The position numbers and the translations under genes are program-made. The notes below the pieces were generated by a model. The model saw only the letters and a program-made list of their open reading frames with translations, searched no databases and was not told where the DNA came from. 64,000 nt of DNA from Planctomycetota bacterium (lineage in GTDB: Bacteria > Planctomycetota > Planctomycetia > Planctomycetales > Planctomycetaceae), in NCBI GenBank assembly GCA_023417655.1, contig JAEZFD010000014.1:62001-126000 (forward strand). The letters run 5' to 3'. Numbering within the stretch: the first letter of the stretch is position 1; every line of letters starts with the position of its first letter. Below are positions 23,498 to 31,551 of this stretch, piece by piece.

Positions 23498-24031
23498 GGT
23501 TGAGCTCCTCTTCTCGGTCCCGGTCCGGGACAATTTTTTCTCTCGGCTGGCCCCTGATCTCCGAGATGGGGGCGCGAGTGCCGAATGAATTTGATTTTCA
23601 GGCGTCTGCGGTTGTGCAGGGTGGGAAATTCCATGACCGCAGCGACCGTAGCGCGCGGCAAATACCGTTGTGGAGACCAATTTTCAGTTGGTTCGCGAAA
23701 AGACTGTCGTGTCGGCGAACCTGCGCGGAGGTGCCGATTGTGAGTTCTTGTTGCGAGGATCCTTCACTAGTTTTCCCATTCGGACCGAACCACTTCTTTC
23801 AAAACTGCCGATGAATCCGCTGGCCTTGCGCGATGTTTCAAGAGATGCCGGAATCGACCCCTTCCAGACTGGGAGGCGAGTGATCTGAGCCGGCAGAGTC
23901 CAACAACTCGCGGGCAGGGGACCGCACAAGGGACGTGAATTGCGAAAATTCTCGCAATTCAGCAGTATTGCTCGGAGCACAGGGAATGGGCTCATTGTAA
24001 GCCTCCCCCGACTGCACCCGGAGGAAAAGTC
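23498..24031. other. Divergent promoter region between two secreted-protein genes
   Basis: This 534-bp region separates the two divergently transcribed secreted-protein genes. No protein frame fits. A perfect 10-bp dyad lies at 23936-23961, about 70 bp before the rightward ATG. Confidence 0.5.
23936..23961. promoter_or_regulatory. Perfect 10-bp inverted repeat, candidate operator
   Basis: TGAATTGCGA (23936-23945) and TCGCAATTCA (23952-23961) are exact inverse complements separated by AAATTC. Position suggests control of the gene at 24032. Confidence 0.55.
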
Positions 24032-24646
24032 ATGAACGGAAAATCCTGGGTTGGCCTGTCCCTCGTCTTCGCTGCCTGGCCTCTTTACGCGCAAGATCCC
24101 AGCTATATTTCGCAAGCGACACAGGATGTCGGTTACGGGGCTCCTTACGAGGGCGCGGGTTCGTTCGGAAACAATGAGCCTTTGTTCCGCTACGACGATC
24201 AGGAGCGTTGGAAGCACGGCCACCTGCAAAACATGCCCTATTACGGCGGATTCTACTATTTCCGACCGTACAACTACCATCAGGTCTTTGCTCAGGCTCA
24301 GACTGCGGCCGGTTGGGGAATGCCTGCGACCATGCCCTACTCACAGCAGTTCTGGCACCGCTACGAAAACATGGTAGACCTCTCCCGTGGCGATCACAGC
24401 CCGGTGGCCCCTTACGTACCGCCTCCAAAACAGTTTGAACATTATCCAAAACCGCTGGGACCCGGGGCTCAGTACTCGCCTCCAATGCAGGACCGGATGC
24501 GAATTCCTGAAACTCCTCCGCAGCTGACACCGCCGCTGCAGCAGGTGCCGGAAGGGAACACCTCCCACGCACTGACTCCGATTCAGCCGACTTCGAACTG
24601 GACCGGAGCCCGGCCTCAACGTGCCGTTCCGCTCATTGCTCCATAA
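24032..24646 (+). CDS. Small secreted Tyr/Pro-rich protein of unknown function
   Basis: The protein has 204 residues from ATG 24032, with GGAGGAAAAGTC directly before it, one of the best ribosome sites in the window. Residues 1-20 are a signal peptide ('WVGLSLVFAAWPLYAQ'). The centre has aromatic stretches ('MPYYGGFYYFRPYNYHQVF') and the end is Pro-rich ('PPQLTPPLQQVP'). No known domain is visible. It resembles other planctomycete exported proteins that have a 'YYFRPYNY' element, but I can assign no role. It has a dyad upstream (23936-23961) and a hairpin-plus-T-run downstream (24701-24715), so it is probably a single-gene unit. Confidence 0.65.
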   Translation: MNGKSWVGLSLVFAAWPLYAQDPSYISQATQDVGYGAPYEGAGSFGNNEPLFRYDDQERWKHGHLQNMPYYGGFYYFRPYNYHQVFAQAQTAAGWGMPATMPYSQQFWHRYENMVDLSRGDHSPVAPYVPPPKQFEHYPKPLGPGAQYSPPMQDRMRIPETPPQLTPPLQQVPEGNTSHALTPIQPTSNWTGARPQRAVPLIAP

Positions 24647-24682
24647 TCGCTCTACGATTGAGCCGAGCGCATTGAGAACGGA

Positions 24683-24744
24683 ACACTCGGGAGATCAGAG
24701 CCCCTTGGGGTTTTTAGCCCGGAGCGATGGCCCATTCCGAGTGT
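24683..24744 (+). terminator. Terminator-like structure after the 24032 gene
   Basis: Inner hairpin AGCCCC-TT-GGGGTT followed by TTTTT (24701-24715), enclosed by exact outer arms ACACTCGG (24683-24690) and CCGAGTGT (24737-24744). The inner stem alone is weak; the enclosing arms are unusual for a simple terminator. Confidence 0.5.
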
Positions 24745-25480
24745 GAGTGAAGCTGCCTCTCCCGCTCCGGAGGCTTCAAGTATTTTACCGCCGTTTCAAC
24801 TCGCATTTGATTGAGAGCGGTCGCCGAAGCGATCTAAATCGCGGAATCAACTCATCGATGAGCGTGGAATGCGGCCTGCCATTCAGATCCCGCTCATCTC
24901 AGGGACGTCGCTTTCTTCATGGAGCGATTGCTGAAACGCCCCCTTCACGGCGGACATTCTGTCTGTTGTAAGAGCAATTGGATGAGGAAGTTCTCCATTG
25001 GTTGGGGACCGTGTTGTGTTGAGGGGGCAGGCTCAAAATCGCTAATGGTGGCCCCTCATTCCGGGTAATTCTCATTCGAGGAGAGCTTTTCCACCGGATC
25101 TTCGCTGCGATCTGGGCGAATTAATGCACTGGGTGGTCACCCCCGACTCGAAAAGTTCGCTGATCGGAAATAGTCTGAGATTCTGCCCTCTGCGGTCGCT
25201 GATTCGAGCCTTTCCTCTCGGAATAAGATCGTTCGAAACCACTCCCGCAGTTGGCACTGCGACCACGAATCCTGGCAACCCTGACTCCAGAAGAAGCGGA
25301 GTGGGGTTGCTCCATCGTGACGCAGATGTTTTGATACACAGTGATGAAAAATGCTGTGCTTGACCGGACGCGAGTCTTCAGAGTTCGCGATATGCATTTT
25401 CCAAACTTGTCCACTCGGGCATGGGCAAGTTTCAAAAGCACAGTCCTTTCCAACCCGCAACATTCAGGACCACGAAGTTC

Positions 25481-25499
25481 TGCGTAGAAAATTTACGCA
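25481..25499. promoter_or_regulatory. Dyad abutting the esterase start codon
   Basis: TGCGTA-N7-TACGCA ends one base before ATG 25500. No Shine-Dalgarno precedes this ATG. Confidence 0.45.
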
Positions 25500-26240
25500 A
25501 TGGCAAATCTTGAACGGCAGCGGATCAGTCAACTGAACGCGCACGTGATCACGTCGAATCAGGCTCCTCAGGTCGTAGCAGTCTTCTGCCACGGTTTCGG
25601 AGCCCCGGGTGATGATCTCGTTCCGATCGGTGCCCAGATTCTGCAACAGTTTCCGCAGCTGCTGGATGAGTCCGTCATCATCTTCCCGGAAGCACCGTTA
25701 TCGCTGTTCGATCAGGGAATTTCGAATGGCCGTGCCTGGTGGCCACTGGACCTGGATCGCTTATCCCGAGGTCTTGACGGCCGCGATTTCGAATCGATGA
25801 GAAAGGACACGCCGGATCAGCTCCCTGCCGCCCGAGCAATGCTCATTGAGCTGATTCAGGAAACTCTCAAGCAGTATCAGCTTCCCGCCTCGCAACTTGT
25901 GATCGGCGGATTTTCCCAGGGAGCGATGCTGGCAACGGATGTGGCTCTGCATCTTGATGAGGCTCCCGGCGGACTGGTGGTCTGGTCAGGTGCGCTCATC
26001 AATGAGACGGAGTGGGCGTCTCGCGCGGAACGCCTGAAAGAGACGCCAGTCATCCAGAGCCACGGCAGTTCAGATCCGATTGTCGCCTTCCGCTCTGCCC
26101 AATGGCTGCAGGAGCTTCTGGTTTCGAACGGCGTCGATCTGAATTTCATCCGTTTTGAGGGATCGCACACCATTCCCATGGCGGCGATCACCGCGGCAGG
26201 AACGCTGTTAAATCGTCTGGCTTCCTTCGAAAATAAATGA
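25500..26240 (+). CDS. Alpha/beta-hydrolase, phospholipase/carboxylesterase family
   Basis: The protein has 246 residues from ATG 25500. It is a cytoplasmic serine esterase of the carboxylesterase/thioesterase (LYPLA/Est) class. The fold markers are 'VVAVFCHGFGAPGDDL' (oxyanion strand), the nucleophile elbow 'IGGFSQGAMLA', the acid in 'HGSSDPIV' and the catalytic His in 'EGSHTIP'. All three catalytic residues are present, and length is normal for the family (210-250). There is no signal peptide. The preferred substrate cannot be read. It has no Shine-Dalgarno; a dyad sits immediately before the start codon, so translation may be leader-controlled or leaderless. Confidence 0.85.
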   Translation: MANLERQRISQLNAHVITSNQAPQVVAVFCHGFGAPGDDLVPIGAQILQQFPQLLDESVIIFPEAPLSLFDQGISNGRAWWPLDLDRLSRGLDGRDFESMRKDTPDQLPAARAMLIELIQETLKQYQLPASQLVIGGFSQGAMLATDVALHLDEAPGGLVVWSGALINETEWASRAERLKETPVIQSHGSSDPIVAFRSAQWLQELLVSNGVDLNFIRFEGSHTIPMAAITAAGTLLNRLASFENK

Positions 26241-26351
26241 GCAGCGAATCTCGAATAGTTTGCTCTATCGCGTGCTCGCGCAGCGTGACTTTCAACAGGA
26301 AAACACTGCATCCCGCATGGCGGGGACCGGCAGATCAAAAGGCACCATGGT

Positions 26352-27344
26352 CTAGCCAGACGCTTCAGTTCCGTGATCTGAACCGGTCAGGTTGTTCAGA
26401 AGGTCAATGAACCGCTCTCGAAACGCGGCAAGAGACCATCGTTGTTCACTGAAATTCTGTCCCTCTTTCGAGAGCTGCCATCTGGCAGCCGGCTCTCGGA
26501 TTCTTGTGACGGCGGAAATGAACTCCTCGGGGGAGCCGCAGAGAAATCCGGCAGGGGAATCTTCCAGCTGCTCAAAGAAGCCGCCTCGCTGATCCACGAT
26601 CGGCAGACATCCCGCACGGAGAGCCTCGGCGACAGTCCGGCCAAAACTCTCCGTCAGATCGGGATGATGATAAAGCATGGCGTGCCAGTTCCAGAGATGG
26701 GAACGAGACTGCCATCCTGCTGGTAAAAAGCGGACCCGATTCTCACAGGCTTGGCTCCACTGCGGCTGAACCTCGGATGGGCATCCAACAAACTCCCAAT
26801 GCAGTTCAGGAAATGCCAGCGTCACGGAGCGATAGAGGGGAAGCGCCTCAAGGGGCCACTTCCGCATCCGTGGCGTGCAGATCCGCCCGACAGTCAATTC
26901 CTCATCCAGATGACGGAAGCTCAAATCCGCAGGTCGGGGCGGAATGAGGACTGGTTGATGCAGTACGTCGGGCTGCTCTCTCATTTTTCGAGACAGCCAA
27001 TTTGAACAGGCAACGGTGGCATCCGCTGCCGCGTGATCGCCAGCTGAGTGGCAATACTGCAGGGTGAATGCACTTCGAATCTTCTCTGTCTTCTGAGAAG
27101 AGGTATTGTGGAGCAGGACAAGATCCGCCTTTGCATCGCGAACATCCTGATCCTTCAACGTTCTGCCCTGTCTCAGCTCACAGCCTTCAAAGGCGAGACG
27201 CGTTTCCGCTGTCGGTTTTGAGAGAAAGAACACCACGTGCTCCCATTCGGGAAACGCATGGGCGATCGACCAGGCACATGCAGCGGTCCCCCCACAGATG
27301 TCGCCGACATTGCAGACCTGCATCAGACGCACAATCAGCTCCAT
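26352..27344 (-). CDS. Glycosyltransferase family 4-type protein
   Basis: The protein has 330 residues from ATG 27344; 27323 is also possible. The frame is open back to 27485, but that would overlap the GT2 gene by 150 bases, while 27344 gives a 10-base overlap. It has a GT-B fold: an N-terminal half with 'VCNVGDICGGTAACAWSIAHAFPEW' (first half shown) and a C-terminal half with 'LYHHPDLTESFGRTVAEALRAGCLPIV', the E-x7-E donor-binding region of GT4. It should build a glycan with a nucleotide-sugar donor. Sugar and acceptor are unknown. It is coupled to the upstream GT2 gene, so the two probably add consecutive sugars. No signal or membrane segment. Confidence 0.75.
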   Translation of the reverse strand: MELIVRLMQVCNVGDICGGTAACAWSIAHAFPEWEHVVFFLSKPTAETRLAFEGCELRQGRTLKDQDVRDAKADLVLLHNTSSQKTEKIRSAFTLQYCHSAGDHAAADATVACSNWLSRKMREQPDVLHQPVLIPPRPADLSFRHLDEELTVGRICTPRMRKWPLEALPLYRSVTLAFPELHWEFVGCPSEVQPQWSQACENRVRFLPAGWQSRSHLWNWHAMLYHHPDLTESFGRTVAEALRAGCLPIVDQRGGFFEQLEDSPAGFLCGSPEEFISAVTRIREPAARWQLSKEGQNFSEQRWSLAAFRERFIDLLNNLTGSDHGTEASG

Positions 27345-27988
27345 TTCCTCAGGAAGAGGTTTCGGTCCTGGCACCATTCCACCGAGCGTTGTTTCCAATG
27401 ACGGGTCGAAGCATGACCTGCATGGTGAATTGCCAGTGGCCCGGAGACCCGCAGAGAAGCTTCCCACCGGCGGAGGGCACGCCATTGCAGATCGGTATCC
27501 GAGAAATACATCGTGAACCGTTCATCAAACCCGCCGAGCTGCTCGAACGTCTCGCGGGTCAGTCCGAGCATCCAACCTTCCAGAAAACGTGGCTGATGCG
27601 TCAGACGTCGTCCCAGCTGACTGCTATTTCGCCAGCAGGGCCCCAGAATTTTTGTGGGTGGCTCCTGAAGTTGTTGCTGAACCCGTTCCAGCCAAGTGCC
27701 TTCAGAAAGGGTGTCGTTATTGAGGAAGACAAGTATTTTCCCCCGCGCTGCGGCCGCTCCAAGGTTCCAGGCGGCCGTGACTCCTTTACGTCGGGGCATA
27801 CGAACGATCGTGAGATTTTCGAGTCGGGACTTCTGGAGTAAAGATTGTCGGCAGGGACGGGATCCATCATCCACGACGACAATCTCGGCCACGCTGCCAT
27901 GCGTTTGGCGAAATGTTGCAACAGCTTGAAGCGTCAGCTCAGAGAACTGATGTTGCGGAATGATCAGAGAAGCGGAATTGGTGTCCAT
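27335..27988 (-). CDS. Glycosyltransferase family 2 protein
   Basis: The protein has 217 residues from ATG 27988. GT-A fold markers are 'IVVVDDGSRP' (the first aspartates bind nucleotide) and 'VFLNNDT', the DXD-like metal site reading N-N-D. An internal 'LGGFDERFTMYFSDTDLQWRAL' matches the GT2 'gGFde.f...yeD.dl..R' segment. A Lys/Arg-rich loop lies between. Rhamnosyl- and galactosyl-type GT2 proteins of this size are common; donor cannot be read. It ends inside the GT4 coding sequence with a 10-base overlap. The 301-bp gap upstream separates it from a divergent response regulator. Confidence 0.78.
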   Translation of the reverse strand: MDTNSASLIIPQHQFSELTLQAVATFRQTHGSVAEIVVVDDGSRPCRQSLLQKSRLENLTIVRMPRRKGVTAAWNLGAAAARGKILVFLNNDTLSEGTWLERVQQQLQEPPTKILGPCWRNSSQLGRRLTHQPRFLEGWMLGLTRETFEQLGGFDERFTMYFSDTDLQWRALRRWEASLRVSGPLAIHHAGHASTRHWKQRSVEWCQDRNLFLRKWS

Positions 27989-28289
27989 CAAACGCAGCCG
28001 GGCAGGTTGCGCCCCGCTGAAACGTCCTCAGCCCCCCTGATCGTGGCGTTTTTGAACTCCCCCCACCTTCACTCCTGCCGGTTTGGGGGGTGCTGTCCGA
28101 GCCCGGGAACTCGATTTGGCAGTCCACCTGTGAAATCGGAGCATTGGGGGGTCGATTGGCCGGGACATTTTTCCTATCCTGCATGGTTGCGGAGATTTCG
28201 GTGCCGTGGGTGCGGTCCGGAACCTCCGATCTCGATCGTAGTTTCGTCATGCGGAAACCAGACGGTCCTCCCACGGCAGGTAGACGGAT
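27989..28289. other. Divergent region between GT2 and response regulator
   Basis: About 300 bp without a gene. It carries a strong hairpin, CCCCCCACC (28059-28067) with GGTTTGGGGGG (28080-28090), in the leader of the rightward gene. No other motif is evident. Confidence 0.45.
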
Positions 28290-28766
28290 ATGGAAAAAAA
28301 CGAATCGGTGGTCAGTCGAATTCTGATCGCCGACGATAATGAACAGAATCGCGAATTGCTCGAAGCCTATCTGAGCGATGATGGCCACGAGATTCTGATG
28401 GCTAATGACGGTCAGGAGACGGTCGAAGTTGCAATTGAAAAATTGCCCGACCTGATTCTTCTGGACATCATGATGCCCAAATTGAGCGGCTACGAGGTCT
28501 GCCAGCGACTCAAGGCCGATGAACGCACCCATCGCATCCCGGTGTTGATGGTGACGGCATTGAAAGAGATGGGCGACATTCAAAAGGCTGTTGATGCCGG
28601 CGCCGACGACTTTCTCACCAAGCCGGTTCATCGGCTGGAATTGAAAACTCGAGTCCGCAGTCTGCTGCGGGTGCGACACCTGACAAACGAAAGAGATCGT
28701 CTGCTGGCTTATATCGCAGAAGCCGACGGAGCAATCTCGCCCGGCAGCACGCGCACGAACCCGTGA
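28290..28766 (+). CDS. Single-domain response regulator (CheY-like)
   Basis: The protein has 158 residues from ATG 28290. It is a receiver domain with 'RILIADDNEQNRELL' (acidic pair), the phospho-acceptor Asp in 'LILLDIMMPKLSGYEVC', the Thr in 'VLMVTALKE' and the Lys in 'DFLTKPVHRLEL'. There is no output domain; ~35 residues of helix and disorder follow. Planctomycetes commonly have stand-alone receivers that act in phosphorelays or by protein contact. No histidine kinase is adjacent, so the partner is unknown. It is followed by a 14-bp-stem terminator. Confidence 0.9.
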   Translation: MEKNESVVSRILIADDNEQNRELLEAYLSDDGHEILMANDGQETVEVAIEKLPDLILLDIMMPKLSGYEVCQRLKADERTHRIPVLMVTALKEMGDIQKAVDAGADDFLTKPVHRLELKTRVRSLLRVRHLTNERDRLLAYIAEADGAISPGSTRTNP

Positions 28767-28789
28767 TCAGATCAGCTGGTCTGAAAATC

Positions 28790-28829
28790 AAGAAGGTCAT
28801 CCCATTCAATTCGGGGATGACCTTCTTTT
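28790..28829. terminator. Strong bidirectional terminator
   Basis: Perfect 14-bp stem AAGAAGGTCATCCC/GGGATGACCTTCTT with a 10-nt loop, ending in TT on the plus strand and AA-rich on the other side. It separates the convergent response-regulator and lipoprotein genes. Confidence 0.9.
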
Positions 28830-28884
28830 CATTTCGGCGGACTCAGTCTGGAAGCGATTCTGTCTGATTGTTTCCACCGGGACC

Positions 28885-29700
28885 TCAGGGGAGCATTTTC
28901 CATTGGGTCCATGGAGCTTTCGCAGACGCGGGCGGAGACGGCGCAGCGGGTTCCGCAGTCTCAGGAGCAGAGTGCGACGCCGGATTCACCGTCGCTTTTC
29001 CAGTGGGTTCCTGAGCAATCTGGGTGGGCTGTTCCTGAGGCGGAGCTGGCCGGGCAAAAGCAACTTGATGAGGCACTGAAGTCTGAAGGCTCGCGGCGGC
29101 CCCTGTCGTTCCTGCCTGAATTTCGTTGCGGACGGCACCAGTCTGATAAGGACCCATCCCAGCGAAGAACCAGTTGTTGTCCATCGAGTTAGACAGCGAG
29201 ATTCCGCCGGAGCCGAGAACCGTATTCGTCTTGGGGTCGTAAGCGACCATCCCGAGTTTCGCGACAGCATTCTGGCGTCGACGCTCAGCCAGCTTTACTT
29301 CCGGAATTGTCAGCATTCCCGGCAGGGCAATTTCCGGCGTTCCGAGAAACGAGTTGGAGGAACTGGTTCCGATCGCCCCTGAACGCAGTTCAATCACGAC
29401 ATCCGCTTTGTCAGGAGCATCGACCAGACTTGCTCCTGCGGCGAGCAGCCGATGGCGAGTCGAGGCAATCACATAGTTCTTGTCCACGCAGTCGATATAC
29501 TTTTCCTGGAGAAAGACCTGCGTCCCTTCGAAGTACGAAAAATTGACTTTGTCCAGCGCCTGGTCAACGGCGTTGGACAGCAGGATCTGTTCCGTCGCGG
29601 TGCGCGCCGTGTTTGATGTGGATCCGCTTGCACATCCCAGCATGCACAGCAGAGATGTGGCAATCAGACAGCGGGATCGAAATGCAGTTTCACGAATCAT
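28885..29700 (-). CDS. Lipoprotein, DUF6655-like
   Basis: The protein has 271 residues from ATG 29700; the frame continues upstream to 29919 but without a signal. 'SLLCMLGC' at residues ~16-23 is a lipobox, so it should be anchored to a membrane. The folded region contains 'EQILLSNAVDQALDKVNFSYFEG' (first part shown), 'VFLQEKYIDCVDKNYVIASTRHRLL' and 'ADVVIELRSGAIGT'. This pattern matches planctomycete lipoproteins grouped as DUF6655, as far as I recall; the family has no assigned role. The C-terminal ~75 residues are Pro/Ala/Gln-rich and probably disordered. It is divergent from the DUF309 gene (start-to-start ~130 bp). Confidence 0.6.
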   Translation of the reverse strand: MIRETAFRSRCLIATSLLCMLGCASGSTSNTARTATEQILLSNAVDQALDKVNFSYFEGTQVFLQEKYIDCVDKNYVIASTRHRLLAAGASLVDAPDKADVVIELRSGAIGTSSSNSFLGTPEIALPGMLTIPEVKLAERRRQNAVAKLGMVAYDPKTNTVLGSGGISLSNSMDNNWFFAGMGPYQTGAVRNEIQAGTTGAAASLQTSVPHQVAFARPAPPQEQPTQIAQEPTGKATVNPASHSAPETAEPAAPSPPASAKAPWTQWKMLP

Positions 29701-29830
29701 GACAGAGTTCAAGTCGCCCAGCTTTTCAATACCCAGTTGAATGGTTGAAATCCTGGTCCCCGCCGAGGCGGTTCCCGCGATTTGTCGGACATAGGGAATT
29801 ACCTCTTCGCCTTGCCAAGGGTCAATCTGG

Positions 29831-30376
29831 ATGAACCCCGACAGCCAAAGCCCGCCGCCGCATTGGCAGGAACTGCCGCAATCGACCTTCGTTCCAGGGC
29901 TGACAACGCGGCCTGACAATCATTTCCCAAGGTCCCTCACCCTTGGAGAACTCGTTCGAATCGGACAACGACTTTTTGATGCCGGATTCTATTGGGAAGC
30001 ACATGAGGCCTGGGAACAGGCGTGGATCTCCACAGGTCGTTCAGGCGTCACGGCGGACTTCCTGAAAGGCTGCATCCGACTCGCGGCGTGTGGAGTCAAA
30101 TGCCTCGCAGGGAACCCCCTCGGAGCGAAGCGACATGCCCTCCGGGCTGTTCAATTGTTTGAAACTGTTTTAACGGCGACTGCCGAAGCACACGCGGACC
30201 ACGTCCCGCTGCTGAAAGCTCTGCGAGACAGGGCTGTGCAGCTGACAGAGTCTCTTCCCGACGTGACCGAACGGGACCGCACGCAGGCGACTCAAGGGGG
30301 CGTGCCGATTCTCGGACAGCTGCCGGGGGATCTCACATTACTCTGCAGTTCAGTGTCAGAAATCCGAGACCACTGA
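29831..30376 (+). CDS. DUF309 family protein
   Basis: The protein has 181 residues from ATG 29831. The DUF309 signature is clear: 'LFDAGFYWEAHEAWEQAW' near residue 49 and later 'FLKGCIRLAACGVKCLAGNPLGAKRHALRA'. Family members are all-helical, around 130-180 residues, and cytoplasmic. Their biochemical role is not known. A ~45-residue Pro-rich leader precedes the domain. The gene stands alone on the plus strand between the lipoprotein and the aminotransferase. Confidence 0.75.
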   Translation: MNPDSQSPPPHWQELPQSTFVPGLTTRPDNHFPRSLTLGELVRIGQRLFDAGFYWEAHEAWEQAWISTGRSGVTADFLKGCIRLAACGVKCLAGNPLGAKRHALRAVQLFETVLTATAEAHADHVPLLKALRDRAVQLTESLPDVTERDRTQATQGGVPILGQLPGDLTLLCSSVSEIRDH

Positions 30377-30504
30377 GCGGAATGTTCGCTGACGGCGAAC
30401 CCTGAAGGATCCTGATTTTTTGATCTGCCAGTTCTTGCCACGCGGAATCGAGTTTTCATAAATCCCGACGCGAGCTGCGCGGGTACGAGGGAGAGCTGAC
30501 TCCT

Positions 30505-31407
30505 CTATTTGCCGCACTTTCGCTCAACGAAGCCCTGATAGGCCACCTGCAGTCGGGAGACCACTGGGCCACGGGTCCCGTTTCCGATCTGTTGCCCGTC
30601 AACTTCAACGACGGGCAGGACCTCTGTACTCGTGCCGGTCAAGAACAGCTCGTCGAGTGTCGACAGACTGTCACGCGACAATCGCTGTTCAATCACCGGT
30701 ATCTGTAATTCAGAGGCGAGTTGGACAACCATCCGGCGGGTGATCCCCGGCAGCACTTGCGGCCCCAGTGGCGAGGTCATGATTTTTCCATCACGCACGC
30801 CAAACAGACTGCTATGAGTTCCTTCGACCAGTGTCCCATCGTCATCGACGAAGATGGCCTCATCGCAGCCAGCACGACGCGCCTGTTCTGCTCCCATGGT
30901 ATTGGCGAGCAGGTTGACGCTTTTGATGTCGCACCGTCGCCAGCGCACGTCCGGAATCGTAATCGCCTTCCCTCCGTCGACTCGCTGGACCGAGTATGGA
31001 TCGCGAAACGGACGCACGTAAATCAGGACATTAGGCTTCGGCGCAGGGACCGGAAATGTATGCGAACGAGGAGCCTCACCACGTGTGACCTGCAGATAGA
31101 TCGTTGCTTCCTGGAGCTGACTTGCAGCAAGGGTCTCTTGAATCCGCTGCGAGAGCAATTCAATTCCGACGGGGAGTTCCATCTTCTCCAGGTTTCGGGC
31201 GAGCCGATCCAGATGCTCCTGATACAGGAATAGATTTCCACGATAAACGCGGAACACCTCATAGATCGCATCTCCAAACAGAAAGCTGCGATCGAGAACA
31301 GAGACCCGTACTTCCGACAACGGCATTAACTCGCCGTTCCAGTTCGCCAGAATCGCCTCGGAACTCTGCGTCATCTCAGATCCCCTACTGCCGGATACTG
31401 CTGACAT
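30505..31407 (-). CDS. Class IV (D-amino-acid / branched-chain-type) PLP aminotransferase
   Basis: The protein has 300 residues from ATG 31407, preceded by GGAGG with 8-nt spacing. It is a fold-type-IV PLP enzyme with catalytic Lys162 in 'WRRCDIKSVNLLANTMG', given as family motif 'DIKS.NLL'. The phosphate-binding element reads 'VLPGITRRMV', and 'FVDDDGTLVEGTHSSLF' forms the cofactor rim. 'DIKSVNLL' is closer to D-alanine aminotransferase than to IlvE, where the motif differs. D-Ala transaminases make D-amino acids for peptidoglycan; branched-chain transamination or aminodeoxychorismate lyase activity cannot be excluded from sequence alone. It follows the ABC exporter operon but a perfect hairpin (31426-31455) separates them. 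Confidence 0.8.
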   Translation of the reverse strand: MSAVSGSRGSEMTQSSEAILANWNGELMPLSEVRVSVLDRSFLFGDAIYEVFRVYRGNLFLYQEHLDRLARNLEKMELPVGIELLSQRIQETLAASQLQEATIYLQVTRGEAPRSHTFPVPAPKPNVLIYVRPFRDPYSVQRVDGGKAITIPDVRWRRCDIKSVNLLANTMGAEQARRAGCDEAIFVDDDGTLVEGTHSSLFGVRDGKIMTSPLGPQVLPGITRRMVVQLASELQIPVIEQRLSRDSLSTLDELFLTGTSTEVLPVVEVDGQQIGNGTRGPVVSRLQVAYQGFVERKCGK

Positions 31408-31425
31408 TCTTTCCCCTCCAACGTG

Positions 31426-31455
31426 AAACTGCCCCGCGTTACCACGGGGCAGTTT
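31426..31455 (-). terminator. Hairpin between ABC exporter and aminotransferase genes
   Basis: Perfect 11-bp stem AAACTGCCCCG/CGGGGCAGTTT with an 8-nt loop. On the minus strand it follows the exporter gene and lies just before the Shine-Dalgarno of the aminotransferase. The T-tract is short. Confidence 0.65.
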
Positions 31456-31551
31456 GAAGCGTGCTGCTGATGCAGAGTTGAAATTCCACTCCGCGACGTC
31501 TTACTCGATCCGACAGGAAACAGATCCATTCACCGCCGGGGGGAGATCAGT

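Larger units (their letters stand above)
24647..25499. other. 853-bp intergenic region with several inverted repeats but no supported gene
   Basis: It holds the terminator-like structure at 24683-24744, an inverted repeat AAACTTG (25403-25409)/CAAGTTT (25426-25432), and a dyad directly before the esterase start (25481-25499). Frames on both strands here have no Shine-Dalgarno, signal or family resemblance. Confidence 0.5.

Noticed and set aside
27068..27841. Plus-strand frame of 257 codons across the two glycosyltransferases
   Set aside because: Overlaps both GT genes on the opposite strand and shows no family.
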